Shown here in pieces: positions 12,882 to 25,663 of a stretch of DNA of 64,000 nt. Positions within the stretch are counted from its first letter, which is position 1; every line of letters starts with the position of its first letter. The notes below the pieces were generated by a model that was not told where the DNA came from, searched no databases, and saw only the letters and a program-made list of their open reading frames with translations. The translations under genes and the position numbers were made by a program. The DNA is from Rhynchosporium graminicola (Eukaryota; Ascomycota; Leotiomycetes; Helotiales; Ploettnerulaceae), in NCBI GenBank assembly GCA_900074885.1, contig FJUW01000035.1, positions 186,001 to 250,000 on the forward strand. The letters are read 5' to 3'.

Positions 12882-14251
12882 TTACTGAGCGGATGAAATA
12901 TAGGCCTGCTTTGGGAATGGGAATCTGTGGTTGATCGTTAGTGATGTCTTTCGGCCAGCGGATCTTTAGCAGAGTGGATTTTCTTGGGTGGAGGAAGCAG
13001 GTAGCCAGATAAATGCAAATCTTGCAGCACATCCTTAAAACTTCCATGCATGCGGAAATGATGAAGGGAAAAAAAATAACTTACGAAGGACCCAACTCCT
13101 GAATGCTCAACTTAGCCAACCACTGACCCTGATCAACACATCTCGCCAAACTCTCCCCCGCAACCAGTCCAGCCGTGAACCCAGCCGCGAAAGCATCACC
13201 AGCACCCGTAGTGTCATTGATCAACTTGCTATCAATAGCATGAACCGGGAACTCCTGTACCTCCTTCCCGCCCACACTAACAACAGTCGGCTCGGTTCCT
13301 TGCGTAATAATAGCTACTCGCTCCCTCTTCTCGTTCTTCTTTGGCAGCGCCGCCAACGCCTTTGCGATCTCCTTGATATCCTTCGTCTCGATGCCATGGC
13401 TCTCAGCGTACGAAAGAGCTTCGGTCTCGTTACCGATAACGTAATCCCAATACGGAGCCGTAGCATCCAGCGGATCCTTGAAGAACTGCGGGATGAAAGG
13501 CGCAGACAGAGAGAAAACAAACGCTTTGTTCTTCGCAGCCGCTTCCTCAGCAAGCGCCATAATGGCTGGTGGGCAGACAGTCAAATGATATCCACCAACG
13601 AAATATGTACTAGCTCCCTCAACGAGCTTCCACACCTCCGAACTCTTCAGATGATCCAAGTCATAATGATTCGCCGCTCCCAGATCCGTAACCATCGAGC
13701 GGTCATGGCCTGTGATGACGACTCCGCAGCGGCCAGTGGGTTCGGTCTTGTCGACTCGGTATTCTACTCGGAGACCGGCTGTCTTGACGGCATCGTGGAG
13801 GATGGCGGCGTACTTATCGTCTCCGACTCCACCGAGGTAGACAACCGAGTTGGGAGGGAGCATGTACTGTGCGCCGCGGGCAGTGTTCTGGGCGCCGCCG
13901 CCGGCGATGAGCTTGGCGGAGTAGTTGTTCAGGAGGTCTTCGTAAATGCCCTTGTGCTTTTCCTCGGCGAGAATTGCATCGTTGGATTTGAGGTTATATT
14001 TTTCAAGGAGAGCGGCGTTGCCTACTGCTTGGATGTCTGGCGATAGTTAGCATCTTTCAAGTCGAGTTTTGAAGCAGCATTGGGTTGGTAATTGTGTATG
14101 TTGATAATGATGTATCATTTTGTAGGTGAAGTGAGGGGTAGATTATCATAACTTCTCTGCAATTGAGATGCATGAGATATTAATGAGGGATTGTCATACC
14201 AAGCAGAGGATTCTCCAGGCAGAGGAGAGCGAATTCTTGGTTGGAAGCCAT
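12882..14251 (-). CDS. ADO1: adenosine kinase
   Basis: Three exons, 14251-14200, 14036-13085 and 12924-12882, encode 348 aa. The PfkB/ribokinase fold is clear: AGGGAQNTARGAQ near residue 65 binds the nucleoside, and DTTGAGDAFAAGF near residue 300 holds the catalytic Asp and anion hole. The enzyme makes AMP from adenosine and ATP, so it clears adenosine released by S-adenosylhomocysteine hydrolase. The middle exon alone reads straight into a stop four bases past a GTAAGT donor. A 160-nt intron followed by a 43-nt exon restores the family C-terminus FPFPKQAY, so the short last exon is almost certainly real. The first intron is 163 nt with a GCTAAC branch point near its end. Length fits the family (about 340-350). 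Confidence 0.92.
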
Positions 14252-14997
14252 GATGAAGGTTGTGTAAGGTAATGAGGTTTGTGAGGATTGAATGAGGGGT
14301 TGTTTCGAGAAGCTCGAGGATGTTTGGATTTTGAGTTGGTGAGGTTGAGTGGGTTTACTCCGTAGAATGATACGCCACAGATTCGGCGCTTTTAATGGTC
14401 GGAAGGTCTAAAAAGTCGGACATCCTTAAAAACTGACTATTCAAGGGATATGAGGGGGAACCCACGATAAACGCCACAACGTCAAATGTGAGGACGCTTC
14501 GAGATCAGCCAGATTCGTCTCCGGCGAAGCGACCTGGTATTCATGTAAATTCATCTTTTGAGAGTTTCAGAGTCATCAAAAGGTCAGATGACTTTGAAGG
14601 ATCGACTTAGGTGATATCTTGAGATACGATTGCGACTTTATTATCAAGTTGGTAGATATGAAACACATGGCCATTACTCGTTTACCGAAAAAAATTTGCG
14701 CAGCCTTTGTTGAATTGGATGAGTTATATTTTTTAGTCTGCGTTCAATGAGCCATTCTGTTATTTGTACTACTCCGTTGGATTACATAGCAAGCATTCAC
14801 CAGCCCTAGAATTGTATTCTGATGTGTGTAAATAAGCTGGCCTACAGACAGGCCTTGGAATGTGGCACTTTCTCACATTCAAGAGCTACACTTGTGTTTT
14901 GAGTTTATTTCATTCTCGCATGTGCTCCTGCGCTCAGGTCCATTCATTGCGAAGCCAGCAAATCCGAATTAAAAAACAAAGCCCATGATCAAACCCT
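14252..14997. other. intergenic region between ADO1 and RPL2
   Basis: Both flanking genes read leftward, so this 746-bp interval contains the ADO1 promoter and the RPL2 3' region. No coding exon or RNA gene was recognised. Confidence 0.5.
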
Positions 14998-16134
14998 TTA
15001 ATCCTTGACCTTTTGAGTTCCGCGCAACAGACCAGTTCTCCGAGCCGCGATAAGACCAGCCTTTTGTCCCTGGACGGCGTATCTTGAGATAGTCGAGGCT
15101 TTACCGATATGTTGATGGTTACCACCCTGCTGTTTGTTAGTAGGCATTCTTTTGATTTGGATGTGAAAGTACGTACTCCGTGAGGATGGTCGACGGGGTT
15201 CATGGCAACACCACGAGTCTTTGGCCAGCTGTTACGCTTGACGGCGAACTTATGCTTAGCACGCGACGCCTCTGTCATTAAGTTAGATAGTGTCTAGCTC
15301 GAAGACTTTGCATCATGACTTACTCATCAGTGGTTTGTCCGTACGTCCACCACCTGCGACAATACCGATCATACCACGGGCATTGCTTGCAATGACCTTC
15401 TTGGCACCAGATGGGAGCTTGACACGGGTCTTGCCCTCATCTGGGTTGTGACCGATAACAGTAACGTAGTTTCCTGAGGTACGTCCCAGCGATCCACGGT
15501 CTCCGACCTTGCTCTCCACGTTCGAGATAACGGTTCCTTCTGGGATGCTAGAGAGGGGCAGAACGTTTCCGATGGTCAAAGCTGCGTTCTTTCCGGCGTA
15601 GATGAATTGTCCAGTGTACCTATTCCGCATCAGCTCCTGATTTCCCTTCTGCTGCAAATCCCCGGCCTGTACTCACATTCCCTCGTTGGCGATGAAAGTC
15701 TCGGTGTGAAGCTTGAATCGGTAAGGATCACGGAATACAACGCGCGCCAATGGAGCTCCACGTCCTGGGTCGTGAATGATCTCCTTGATCACACTGTGTA
15801 GATGTTAGTTGTGTTTCCATGCACGGGAGGACCGAGGCGTAGAATTCGTTTTCGGAAGCCAGCCAGATCTTCCCAGTATTTTTAAAACGTACCCCCGAAT
15901 GTATCCATGAGCCTCGGAGTAGTCGAGTTGTCTGAATTGAGCTGGGTTCTTGTTGAGGCGGGTGTTGGCTGTAAAGATTGAGCCACGGCCCTTTCTCTGA
16001 TTTCGAATGACCCTATGCGACGATGAAATTAGCCACCGGGTCCCGGGAAAGATGAGTTTCGCAGGGCCATAGAGATTGCGTATGCAATATTCAACGGCGA
16101 TGATCTTTGCTGGAGGACAATCTTACCGTCCCAT
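14998..16134 (-). CDS. RPL2: 60S ribosomal protein L2 (uL2)
   Basis: Six exons, 16134-16127, 16012-15893, 15793-15677, 15619-15324, 15271-15177 and 15126-14998, encode 254 aa, the same length as yeast Rpl2. The first exon is only 8 nt and the join gives [14 protein letters not shown]. Conserved blocks include [20 protein letters not shown], VEGKxGD-type [18 protein letters not shown], and [16 protein letters not shown], which is rebuilt across the fifth intron and carries the uL2 histidine methylated or needed for peptidyl transfer in other species. The protein ends GTQKVKD. uL2 sits close to the peptidyl-transferase centre. Five introns is typical of filamentous-fungal ribosomal-protein genes. 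Confidence 0.96.
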
Positions 16135-16273
16135 GGTGGTTGTGGTCGACTTCGATTGCTGATGTTCAGGTCACAAATTCAACGAGTGAAATATCGGAAA
16201 GTCCGATCTGTGTGGGCGGGCTGCCGGGGCCATTGCACGCGAGATTTTCTGATTGGCGGCCACATTTAGCGTA

Positions 16274-16281
16274 TCACGTGA
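16274..16281. promoter_or_regulatory. TCACGTGA box upstream of RPL2
   Basis: A palindromic TCACGTGA lies about 140 bp upstream of the RPL2 start codon. The same octamer occurs in the RPL25 and RPL7 proximal promoters in this window. CACGTG is the core bound by bHLH factors such as Cbf1. Binding here is inferred. Confidence 0.55.
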
Positions 16282-17199
16282 CTATCTAACATCAACATGA
16301 CTTCAACTAAAGGTGCGAGATGCGAATTGCGGAAATCGGACTGCGAAACCAGAAATCGCTGCTACTTGATTCCCCAGTTTATCGCAGTTTCGTCCAAAAC
16401 TTAGTGCTGTAGAAGAGCCAGCGCAAAACCAAAAGCATTGTTACTGAGATGAGCTATTTACTGGCTCTGGGCACCTTTCTGCCCGTCTACAGATGTTCCG
16501 TTGAGTTCAGGATTGCGTTAATTTTTGTGGTGTACCTTTATTTCTGATCACCAATTCTTTTCTAAGCAGTGGCACCAGATCTTTTCAATATTTTGGTACC
16601 CAGTGCCATGTCTACTGTATATATGCTCGCTTGCTGCTTCTCAGAAATGTAAATGCTCCTTACAGATGCGGACCGGATCTTGAAAGGATGGTAACAACGA
16701 CCAAGTATAAGTTGATGCAATTAACATTGTGCAGCAATCTTGTCTGAAGAGGCTGCTCATATCTAGACTTGGCTTGTCCGTTGCCTGAAAAAATCCCGGC
16801 ATACCAAACCTATGTACCTCTTTTCGTGTGCAAACCTAGATCAAGAAATGTTGACCGAAATATACCGATCAAGCAAGAAAATTCGTAGCCTCTCGGCCTA
16901 GCAATCCACGAGTCTTAGAACATCATCTCATATCGCTGGGTGAATCTTACACCAAGTGAAAGGAATATGTTCTGTGGTAACAGGCGGCTTCCGCGTGTTG
17001 TTCTGAAGGAATCTACTCCCACTGACTGAGAAACCTGACTGTGCTTCTGAGCTTTCATTTCCTCCTTTTGCCTCTGTGAGTACGCCAGGTTCTCTGTCTG
17101 CCGATTTCCGACGGCTGCAAGCTTTTAATGACGGACGGAACTCTGCTTTTGTAAGTCGTTCAAAATTAGCTCTCCTTAACACTCTTTTCATGCGTTGAA
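16282..17199. other. gene-poor region beyond RPL2
   Basis: No intact gene is seen. An open minus-strand frame (16928-17269) continues from the GTPase remnant described next and might be its eroded C-terminal part, but it has no recognisable motif. Confidence 0.4.
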
Positions 17200-17640
17200 G
17201 ATTAGTTCGAGACTCGATACAGTATCCCACTTGGTCGTTGCAGGATGGTATTCGATAGCAAATCTTCACAACATAGTCGTCTGTATATCAGCAAATTATC
17301 CAACCCTTGCTTTCGTGGATGTGTAAAACGATGCAAATATGTAAGACAACTGAGCGTCTCGCCGTTCCGATTTGGAGGTCTTAGCGAAGGAGTCAGTCTT
17401 CGCAAGACTTTGGTGTCACTCGACTCGTATCATCGACTCCAGGGCAACCATCATGTATAATAATGTTGTCACACCAATACACACCTGGTATTCTAGAGCC
17501 TCTGTCGGACATGCTTTCACCTGTAGCCTATGCGTGGCCTGTTGATTCAATATGCGCTGAGGTTGACGAAGGATCTTTTTCCAGCACCGGTCATGTCCAT
17601 GATTCCAATAGAGGCATGTTGGTCAGTCCTAAACACAGAT
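17200..17640 (-). pseudogene. decayed AIG1-like P-loop GTPase
   Basis: Read leftward, three different frames together resemble the fungal AIG1/G-domain protein family. At about 17630-17555 there is a P-loop GIMDMTGAGKRSF (normally GxTGAGKSSF; the key Ser is Arg). At about 17535-17485, another frame gives HRLQVKACPTEALEYQV, matching the region before the G3 motif. At about 17460-17400 there is HDGCPGVDDTSR, a degraded DTPGFDDT. At about 17405-17245, yet another frame gives LTYLHRFTHPRKQG and LLIYRRLCCED, matching the family's GxIYLHRIxDxRMxG and FxxLCGE. Stops and frame changes between these blocks show it is no longer translatable as one protein. The substitutions are not mainly C-to-T, so RIP is not the obvious cause. 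Functional roles for this family in fungi are poorly known. Confidence 0.7.
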
Positions 17641-19636
17641 AAATCGGTAACAAGCACAAGTACGCCATTCTGTTGTCAGCGTAGCAGACCTGTTGCTGCT
17701 CGTAGATGCCATATGACGCAAAGTATTAAACTGGCGGGACACTCGTTATCTAAGCTGTGGTATGAGAGAACCACCCAAATAATTTGCGACTCCGGAGAAA
17801 ATAGTATAAGAATGAACCACCCTTTGTCTCTGTGCTAACGTACTTAGAACTTTCAAGTCAACAACGTGGAACATTTCGGAGCTCATGAGGCGAGGCTGAT
17901 AAGGACGTAATATTCGATAGGTATGGAAGCAGATATTGGAAAGAAAATATTCTATGCCCACGGCTATCGATGTGATCTTCAAGGAAGTCATGAAATGCCA
18001 AAGGTATAAATTATTACTACTGTCCAGGCTCATATCATATGCAATCAAAGATCGCTATCTGTTGAAAGAAAGTGACCAATGGGAAAATTCACGATTGCGA
18101 GAATATACAATCATGAAATGATTCTATAGCTCTACTTGATCAGTATTACTTGGTAGGCAGGCAGTCTGGATTGCCTGCTGCCTGTTGTTTCGCTTAGTTT
18201 GTTGACAGAAGCATCGACACTTTCCCGAATGTCTGGGTTCACTGCTCCGGCTCCTGACGAATATACACCAAAAAAGTTCGGCAAATAGTGCTCCAAATTA
18301 CTTTCATCTAAGATCATTATACCCTCACTTTTCAAACGCGAAGCAAGCTGATCGTGAGCGATAAAAAGCTACTTGCTTAATGGAGGCCTTTCTGTTGTAA
18401 AAAAAAGTCTCCACCACGATCACTGTCAAATGCCAGGCATGACTACTTGAATGCATGATCCTCCGAGAGCTGCCAAAGAGAAGATGCGTAGGGCTTGAAT
18501 TTCATGATGAATACAGGCACTACATAGGTAGTATATCTAGCCAGACCTTTGTGGAGGAGAAGTGAGAGTGGCTCGTACCGCAACCTAGGTATATGTACCT
18601 AGGTAAATGTGTCTTTAATGAAGTGGAAGCTAGAGTCAGTCCGTTCTACCATTCTACCCACATTCAGTACAATAAGTCAAAGTGATCAAGAAGAGAGAGG
18701 TTGTACTCTTGCAGTAAGTGGTATTTTGAGAGCCATGAAGAGGTTATAAGAACGATTGGAAGCGTGTGTTGGCGCTTGTGGACCTTACAAGGAGGTTTGG
18801 TCCGCTTTCCTTATCGTGCCAATCAGCAAGGAAGATCTCTGGGGAGTGTAGTGTCGGGGAGAAAATATGCTCATGCCCGTCGCAGCAAGGTTTGAAACCC
18901 GGGACATGAAGAGGGCCGCTGGAAGCCGAGGGGATTCGAATATTGGACAAGATTACTGTAGTACTCTGTAGATTGCTTTTATTTGTCTTTTTCAACGATT
19001 TTCGAATCTCGGGTTGCTATTCACTTGTTCGCGAGGACTATGCACTCTAATTATCGTGAAGTGTCGAACGCCCACCGGTAGAAATCGAGGGGTCGCTTAC
19101 ACAATTATCTTTCTGCCAGCTGACCCCGGAGCTAAACTTATCTCGAAGACACAGCCATCTACCTACAACCACAACCACAACCACAAAACACAACTTTCTT
19201 TACCTCCCTCACCAAGCATCCATCCCGATTTCTCTATTCCCACACCGAAGCAAATATTCGAGCTCGACTGCTGGAAGCTTTAGGTCCTGCGGTGCTGAAT
19301 TAGCGTATTTCGACGCTTTCCGTTGGCCCTATCAACACCTATCTGATATGCGACTGGGACCGGTGCTGGATTCGTCCTAAAGGCACACGTATGTGTGCTA
19401 AAAGTCCTGTAAGTCAGTTGGGCACCTATGAGCACGATTCTTGTGCTCGGCTTCGATATCATACATTATGGGTCTTGCGACGCTGGAAGCATATCTCATA
19501 AGCCCTTCCCCTTCCACTTGGCCCTCGAAACTCATGTCAGATCAGATCGTAGACGAGGCATCCCCGGAGGCAGCTTTAGCTAACAACGGAATGTAATAGA
19601 ACTCTCAAAACCTTGGTACCAGAGCACCCAGATTCT
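17641..19636. other. gene-poor region upstream of TSC2
   Basis: Several short open frames on both strands lack motifs or plausible splicing. A near-perfect palindromic stretch of two ACCTAGGT units lies at 18583-18604. The region just before 19637 presumably contains the TSC2 promoter and leader. Part of the segment right of 17640 may be the eroded N-terminal region of the GTPase remnant. Confidence 0.4.
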
Positions 19637-22600
19637 ATGTCTCCGACGGCTGGAGATGTCGTCCAAACGCCAGAGCCGAAATCCACCAGCGGCTTTGCCA
19701 GCGTATTCAAGAGCTTGACAGGAAACAGATCGAACAAGAACCCGAATCCTAGCGCTCCAATAATCCAGAACGGCATAAGCGCTGTAGCTCCAACGGCACT
19801 ACATCTGCAGTCGACAACATATGGCGGGCCACCCGACTATGAACGCTTATATACACAGCTGAAGCCTGGGAATGCTCAAGCGGAACGGCTTGCGGCAGCA
19901 GAAGCTCTTCGACATGCTGTGCAAGATTACCCATTGACGAGTGTATGTCAGGTTGTGTTGGGCACAAGATAAATGGCTGATAAGATCTAGGTAACGAGTA
20001 TATTCAAGCAAGGCAAAGATTTAATCGAATCAAACAATTCAAGAGAGACCCGACTTACTGGTTTCGAACTTTTGACTGCTTGTGTCCGACAGACTATTTC
20101 AACCGACCCCGAACGGCTTTTCTATTTTCGAGTTCTCACTGCTCCAGCAAATTCCGACGACTTTCATCTGCAGCTCGCATCCGTGGTGGAACTGGCCAAG
20201 AATGGAAAAGATCTCTCAGGATTCCATTATGAGACTTTACCGCTCCTAACCTCTTGGCTAAAGCACAACTTCTCTGCCACTGCTACTGCTCGAAGCAAAG
20301 CCGGTCGTTCAAACAGAAGTTCGAAAAGTAAAGCTCCATTGGGCGAGGAGACCAACTTGTCACTACTGTTCGCCTTCATCGTAGATGTCATTAAGTTCAG
20401 TTTTAGCGTTTCTAGTGAGGAGACCACTTGCGACCTTATCGAAGTGATCCTCTACATATGTGTGAACACGCCAATAACAGGCGATCTGAAGGCCTGTATC
20501 GATGTCATCAACGCGATCATTACCTATGGCGATATTCCGGGCGCGAAACTCATGGACTGCGTCAAAGTTATTTGCTCGATCCATTGTCTAGTTCCTGACG
20601 TTCAACTAGAGGCATGGCGCTGTATTAGTAATTTGTGTAAATCCCACAATGGGCAGAAAACCATCAGAATCCTTTTGGACATTCTACGAGAACCACCTGT
20701 TGATTCTTCGGGTGGGAAGCAAATGGTTCGCGAAATCCGAGGAGCATTATCGGTACTAGAAAAGCTGTTTGTCAAGGATGGAAAGGACGGTTATCCGCTT
20801 GTACCATTCACTCTGCTTATTGCGGCTCTCGAAAAGGCTGTAGAAGTCGACGATAAGAAAGTCGAGAATGAGACTCTTCGCTTGATCCTGTCTCTATTCA
20901 GCGACGAAAATGAAGAGGTCAAGCGGAATGTGATGAATGAGGACTGGTCAATCATGTTCGACGTGATTACGAAATGCTCACGGAGAGCCCTCGAGAACAC
21001 CGAGGGTCATTCACACACAAGTCGGTACCATGTCAACAGTCTGATAGCCACAGAGGACATCACGAGCGAGCAGTATTTGGCCACTAGCTTGGTACAGACT
21101 CTGCATAGTATTGTTATGCGAATCGAGGAGCTTCTGAAAAAATTCTCGACCGATGATTTCTTCCAGAAAGAAGATTGTATCAAATTCTTTGTCACTGTTC
21201 ATCCGCATCTCCCGGAATCATGTGCAAAGCTGGTTATCCATCATTACATGGAATACCGCTATTGCTACCCATCGGATTTAGAATGGAAAGAAAATACGAA
21301 GATGATCCTCTCAGCATTCTTCACAGATCGAATGCAACCAACTGATGTTCGTCTCTATGCCCTCAAAATTATCACCGATGTTTTTGAGGTCATCGAGATG
21401 ATGGACGAGCATGAAGACCCCGACACGATACAAGTCTTCGTTATGTCTATTCTCAACGACATTGGAGATGAGAAGGATATCGCAATCTTGCAAAAAGTAG
21501 TTGCGTTTGCAGTGACTGTTGCAGAGAAAGCCGACGACATGCTCTTTGATCACGTTATAGCTGCCATGCGAAGCACTATCTCAAGTGACCGCATTCAATC
21601 TCCATTTGGTTCTCCTCCGAGCTCTCGTCAAGGATTGATGACCTCCAGCAGGCCTGTGTCATCGACTGTTCCTGACAGCTTAGTCCAAACTCCATCTAAT
21701 GTTGTCACAAGAGGACTTATTCTGATCTTCATGAGGACCATGGACAGCTCGAATTCCAAAGCTTTACGCATTTATAGGGAACTTCTATGGATATCCAACT
21801 CTCACGAGTGCGAGACTGACGCACGGATATCGGCCTTAAAAATGCTCTCGCGCCTGCGGGCTGACTGGGCAAATGGCATCTTTCTGACCCCTTTCACGGA
21901 GTCAGACGCATTGGCAGCTACCTTGTACCGCACTCCTGCCGCGCTTGCCAGAAAGCAGGCCATTGATGAAGCTGCACAGCAGCAACGCTCGTCTCGAGTT
22001 GACGACAATGCTCGTATCTTAAGGAGCACCTCAGTCGGACAAGGCCATCCAACAAGTCGTCAGCCCTTACGTTCTGCCAGCGGCCTGACTAGAACTATGC
22101 AACGCCATCATCCTCAGATGTGGATGTGTCCTGATCACGATGCACTGCCTGAGCCTGCATCTGGAAAAGCTAGCCTGGAATTGAAATCATGTCTTGGCGC
22201 GAATGTCAACGATAACGCAGAAGTCAACGGAGATGACGAGAAGTCCGAGCCTGAAATTTCGGAGAAGGCCAGTGTCTCGGGAGCAGTTTCTTTTTCTAAT
22301 TCTCAGACAGTATTGAATGTTGGCCTCTATTTAGAGACTATCATTAGTCTGATGAAAAATGGTTGTGATTGGGAAGTTTACAGCTACATTCTCGTTCATT
22401 TAGCTTCTCAATTGACAAATCAAGCTCTTTTCGTGGGTGCTATTCCACAGATTCGAACATTGAGAGAACTGCTTTGCGATCAGATAAAAAATAGCACCTA
22501 CTACGATCCACCCCTGTCGTCTGGGCTGCGAAAAGCCGATGTTGCCATCTGCATCTTCCAAATCCTGAATATGGTTATGAGTTACCACCGACACTTCTCC

Positions 22601-24534
22601 AAAGCCGACCAAGACGAGATTGTCCGGACATTTCTTCAGGGTGTTGGCGAGAAGACTTCAAAGAGCTGTATCCATGCACTGTCTATCTGCTGCCATGAAC
22701 TCCCCGGATCTACAAGCAAATCTCTGGTACACATTCTTCAAAAGATGTCGCAGATCATTACGCAAAGCCATGTGGCAGTTCATATCCTTGAGTTCCTGGC
22801 ATGTCTTGCAAGACTCCCAGATTTGTACGTCAATTTTCGCGAAGAAGAGTATCGCATAGTTTTTGCAATATGCTTTCGATATCTGCAATATGCTCGTGAT
22901 CAGCAAGCAAAAGAGACCAGTAACCGCCATAGTAATCCCCTTGGACGGAGTTCTATGTCATCTCCCGATCCCAGAGGGCAGACTGATTCAAGGGCAGCAG
23001 AGAGCAACTTTGAGCCCAACACATCGGATGATCTTCCGCAATATGTATATGCGTTGGCTTATCATGTTATTATATTCTGGTTTCTTGCTCTGAAACTCCC
23101 AGATCGCGCCGGACAAGTCACTTGGATCATACGAAATCTGGTCTCTACGGACATCAACGGCAAGGAAAAAATCGATGAGCAAGCACAAGTAACCCTGGAC
23201 TTCATGCAAAGAGTGGCCTACGCAGATGTCGACGAGTCAGACGCCGATCCATCCTTCACAGAAGAAGTATTTGGGCAAATTCAGAAGAAACGGTGGATCA
23301 TTGGGAACAGTCTCGTTACAGTTGAGCAAGCGACGCGGGGTGACTGGGCTCAGATCACTAAACGACAACCCTCGGGTACATCTTGCTACATCATTCAAGA
23401 GAAGTTCATCAGGCCGCCGCCTCATCAGGATCCGGGTCTTGCAGATATCATGAAGGATGGACGCCTGTCGGACGATAATGTCAAGCTCCCAAGCCATCTT
23501 ATGCTTCAGCTATCAGCATCAATCCCTCAGGGTTCTGACGTACACGCCCCATTCCTCTGCCCAATAATGAGGATATGGAACGAGCTGTCAAGGGCTTCAA
23601 TCGACTGTTCACTGTAGATGGTCACAAGGTGGGTGTGATATACATTGGCGAGAATCAAACAAATGAGATCGAAATCCTGTCAAATATCCAGGGCAGTAGT
23701 GACTACACCGAGTTCCTATCAGGCCTTGGAACCCTCACAAAACTGCAAGGTGCCAAGTTCAACACTCAAGGCTTGGACAAGGAGTACGATTCTGACGGCA
23801 AATACACATTCTGTTGGCGTGATCGCGTCACAGAGATTGTTTTCCATGTAACGACTCAGATGCCGACCAATTTGGATAGAGATTCCCAATGCATTGGAAA
23901 GAAAAGACATATTGGCAACGATTTTGTCAACATCATCTTCAATAATTCTGGACTGCCATTCAAATTCGATACTTTCCCGTCGCAATTTAATTATGTGAAC
24001 ATTGTCATCACACCAGAGTCCCGGGCTTCCTTTGTTGCAACACGATTCAGGTCCAAGATGCATGCGAATGATGCCTTCTATAAGGTGCAGGTCATGAGCA
24101 AGCCAGGGTTCCCAGAAGTATCACCAGCCTCGGAAATCAAAATCATGAGTCTGGCAGCTCTACCTGGTTTCATCCGTTTGCTAGCACTCAACGCGTCAGT
24201 CTTCTCTCTGGTGTGGTCAAACCGGGATGGAGTAGAAAATGTCTCTTCCTGGCGAAGCAGATTACACGCAATCAACCGGATTAGAGAAAGGTATACCCCG
24301 AAGAGCTCAACCTCTTCAGCCATTTCGCCTCCAGGCACCTCCAATGGTGTGAATATACGAGACAGCATCAGCAGTCTTCGACGCTCTTCGGTTGCGAATT
24401 TCTTAACGGGCAGCACGGCGCCAGAGGCAGTCTCGCAACGTTCGTCGATACTTTCTACCGCTGAGACCGAGGTCGGTCCTGTCACCGGAGAAGAGAATCT
24501 GGTCGAATCTCTTGATTTTTCAAAGTGGGCGTAA
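19637..24534 (+). CDS. TSC2: tuberin (TSC2), Rheb GTPase-activating protein, frame interrupted
   Basis: Exon 1 is 19637-19942 and exon 2 runs from 19991 to 24534, about 1616 residues in total if one base is missing. The N-terminal two thirds are alpha-helical tuberin repeats. The C-terminal 300 residues are the Rap/Ran-GAP domain: VDGHKVGVIYIGENQTNE, then KRHIGNDFVNIIFNNSG, which carries the asparagine thumb of this GAP class. Tuberin with hamartin inactivates Rheb and so restrains TORC1. The first frame reads on to a stop at 23617, giving a 1310-aa product without the GAP domain. The GAP frame is closed by a TGA at 23536-23538 and opens immediately after it. No intron fits in that gap, so the window carries a one-base frame disruption between about 23531 and 23550. 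Start: an ATG at 19637; an open TTG further upstream is less likely. Confidence 0.9.
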
Positions 24535-25663
24535 ATTTAATGTGGATGAAAGGAAGCATGGATGGAATTCATATGGCGCACGGAAGGGAAGGGCAAAATA
24601 CCACAAAAGTTTTTTTTTCCCTTCATGCATTTACGTCAGCAGGCGCATAGGTACAACCTTCAAGAAGGTCTGGTCTGTATATTATGCAAATGAGACTACT
24701 AGGAAAGACTTGTAAGCTACGCTAAGGTTTTTATTCTTTCAGGCTTGGTCTCAGCTACAAGCGCGTTGCCAACACTACTCAGTCCTACATACTGCCAATC
24801 GAAATGCTTCCGACAACTAAACTCGAACTCTATTGCCGCTCCTCTAGGTCTACTAGCAAGGCTGTGACGGGAAGAGACTAAGATCTGTGAGACCAACGGT
24901 GCTGAACTGCCATCCCAGCAAAGGCTTTGTGGCTGCTTTTTTACATGTTTTCTTTTTGTTCAGCTGTATGGATCTGGATTGTGTGTCTACGAGGCACTGG
25001 CTGCAGCATAAGTTATTCCAGCGATCCCTTAATATGAGTCTTCTTTTTCGGATAGCTTCTCAACAGGAACATCTTCGGCGGCCGAGCACGAGAGAGCTTA
25101 AGAACTATTTACCACGAAACAACAAGAGAGCCTACCACTCTCTCTTGGCCTCTTTGGAGACTATCCTCATGGTATGTATGATGTGATGGGAGGTAGACTC
25201 TCGCGGACGAATTCAATGCGGGGTGCCTTAGAGCGCCTTTCGACGTCCAACCACTTCCGCAACGCTGAGTCGAGGCTTTGAGCTCAATGTTTTGGTTCCC
25301 GTGCCACCACGATTTAGATGCATCGGCCGCATCTTATTAGTATTGCCTTTCCTAGTATTTCTTGAGGACAGTACAGTACGGAGAGTCCTCCAGATATATT
25401 TTCCGACAGTCATCAGATTAATAGTTAATTGCCAAGCCTAGTACAGAGCTCGGGTGCGCCTCCAGCTCTTGTTCTCCTAGCGTCTTCCCTATATTCACGT
25501 GCATTCCCAACTTGCTCCCATCCCTTTCAAATCAGTCATTTGGTCTCTCGAAATCTCTCCTTGTCGTCTGTGTCGGACGGTCTCGAAGACCAAGGCATTT
25601 GATGGCAACGCCATCGAGCTGCCTTTCTGTTTCGCTTCTGGCATTTAGTTCTTCTTCTCCATA
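24535..25663. other. intergenic region after TSC2
   Basis: This stretch contains the TSC2 3' region and the leader of the next gene. No exon with coding character was recognised. A CACGTG occurs near 25497, about 165 bp before the next start codon. Confidence 0.45.

Noticed and set aside
18880..18960. tRNA-like GGGTTTCAAACC on the minus strand
   Set aside because: No A box, no cloverleaf arms at the right spacing.
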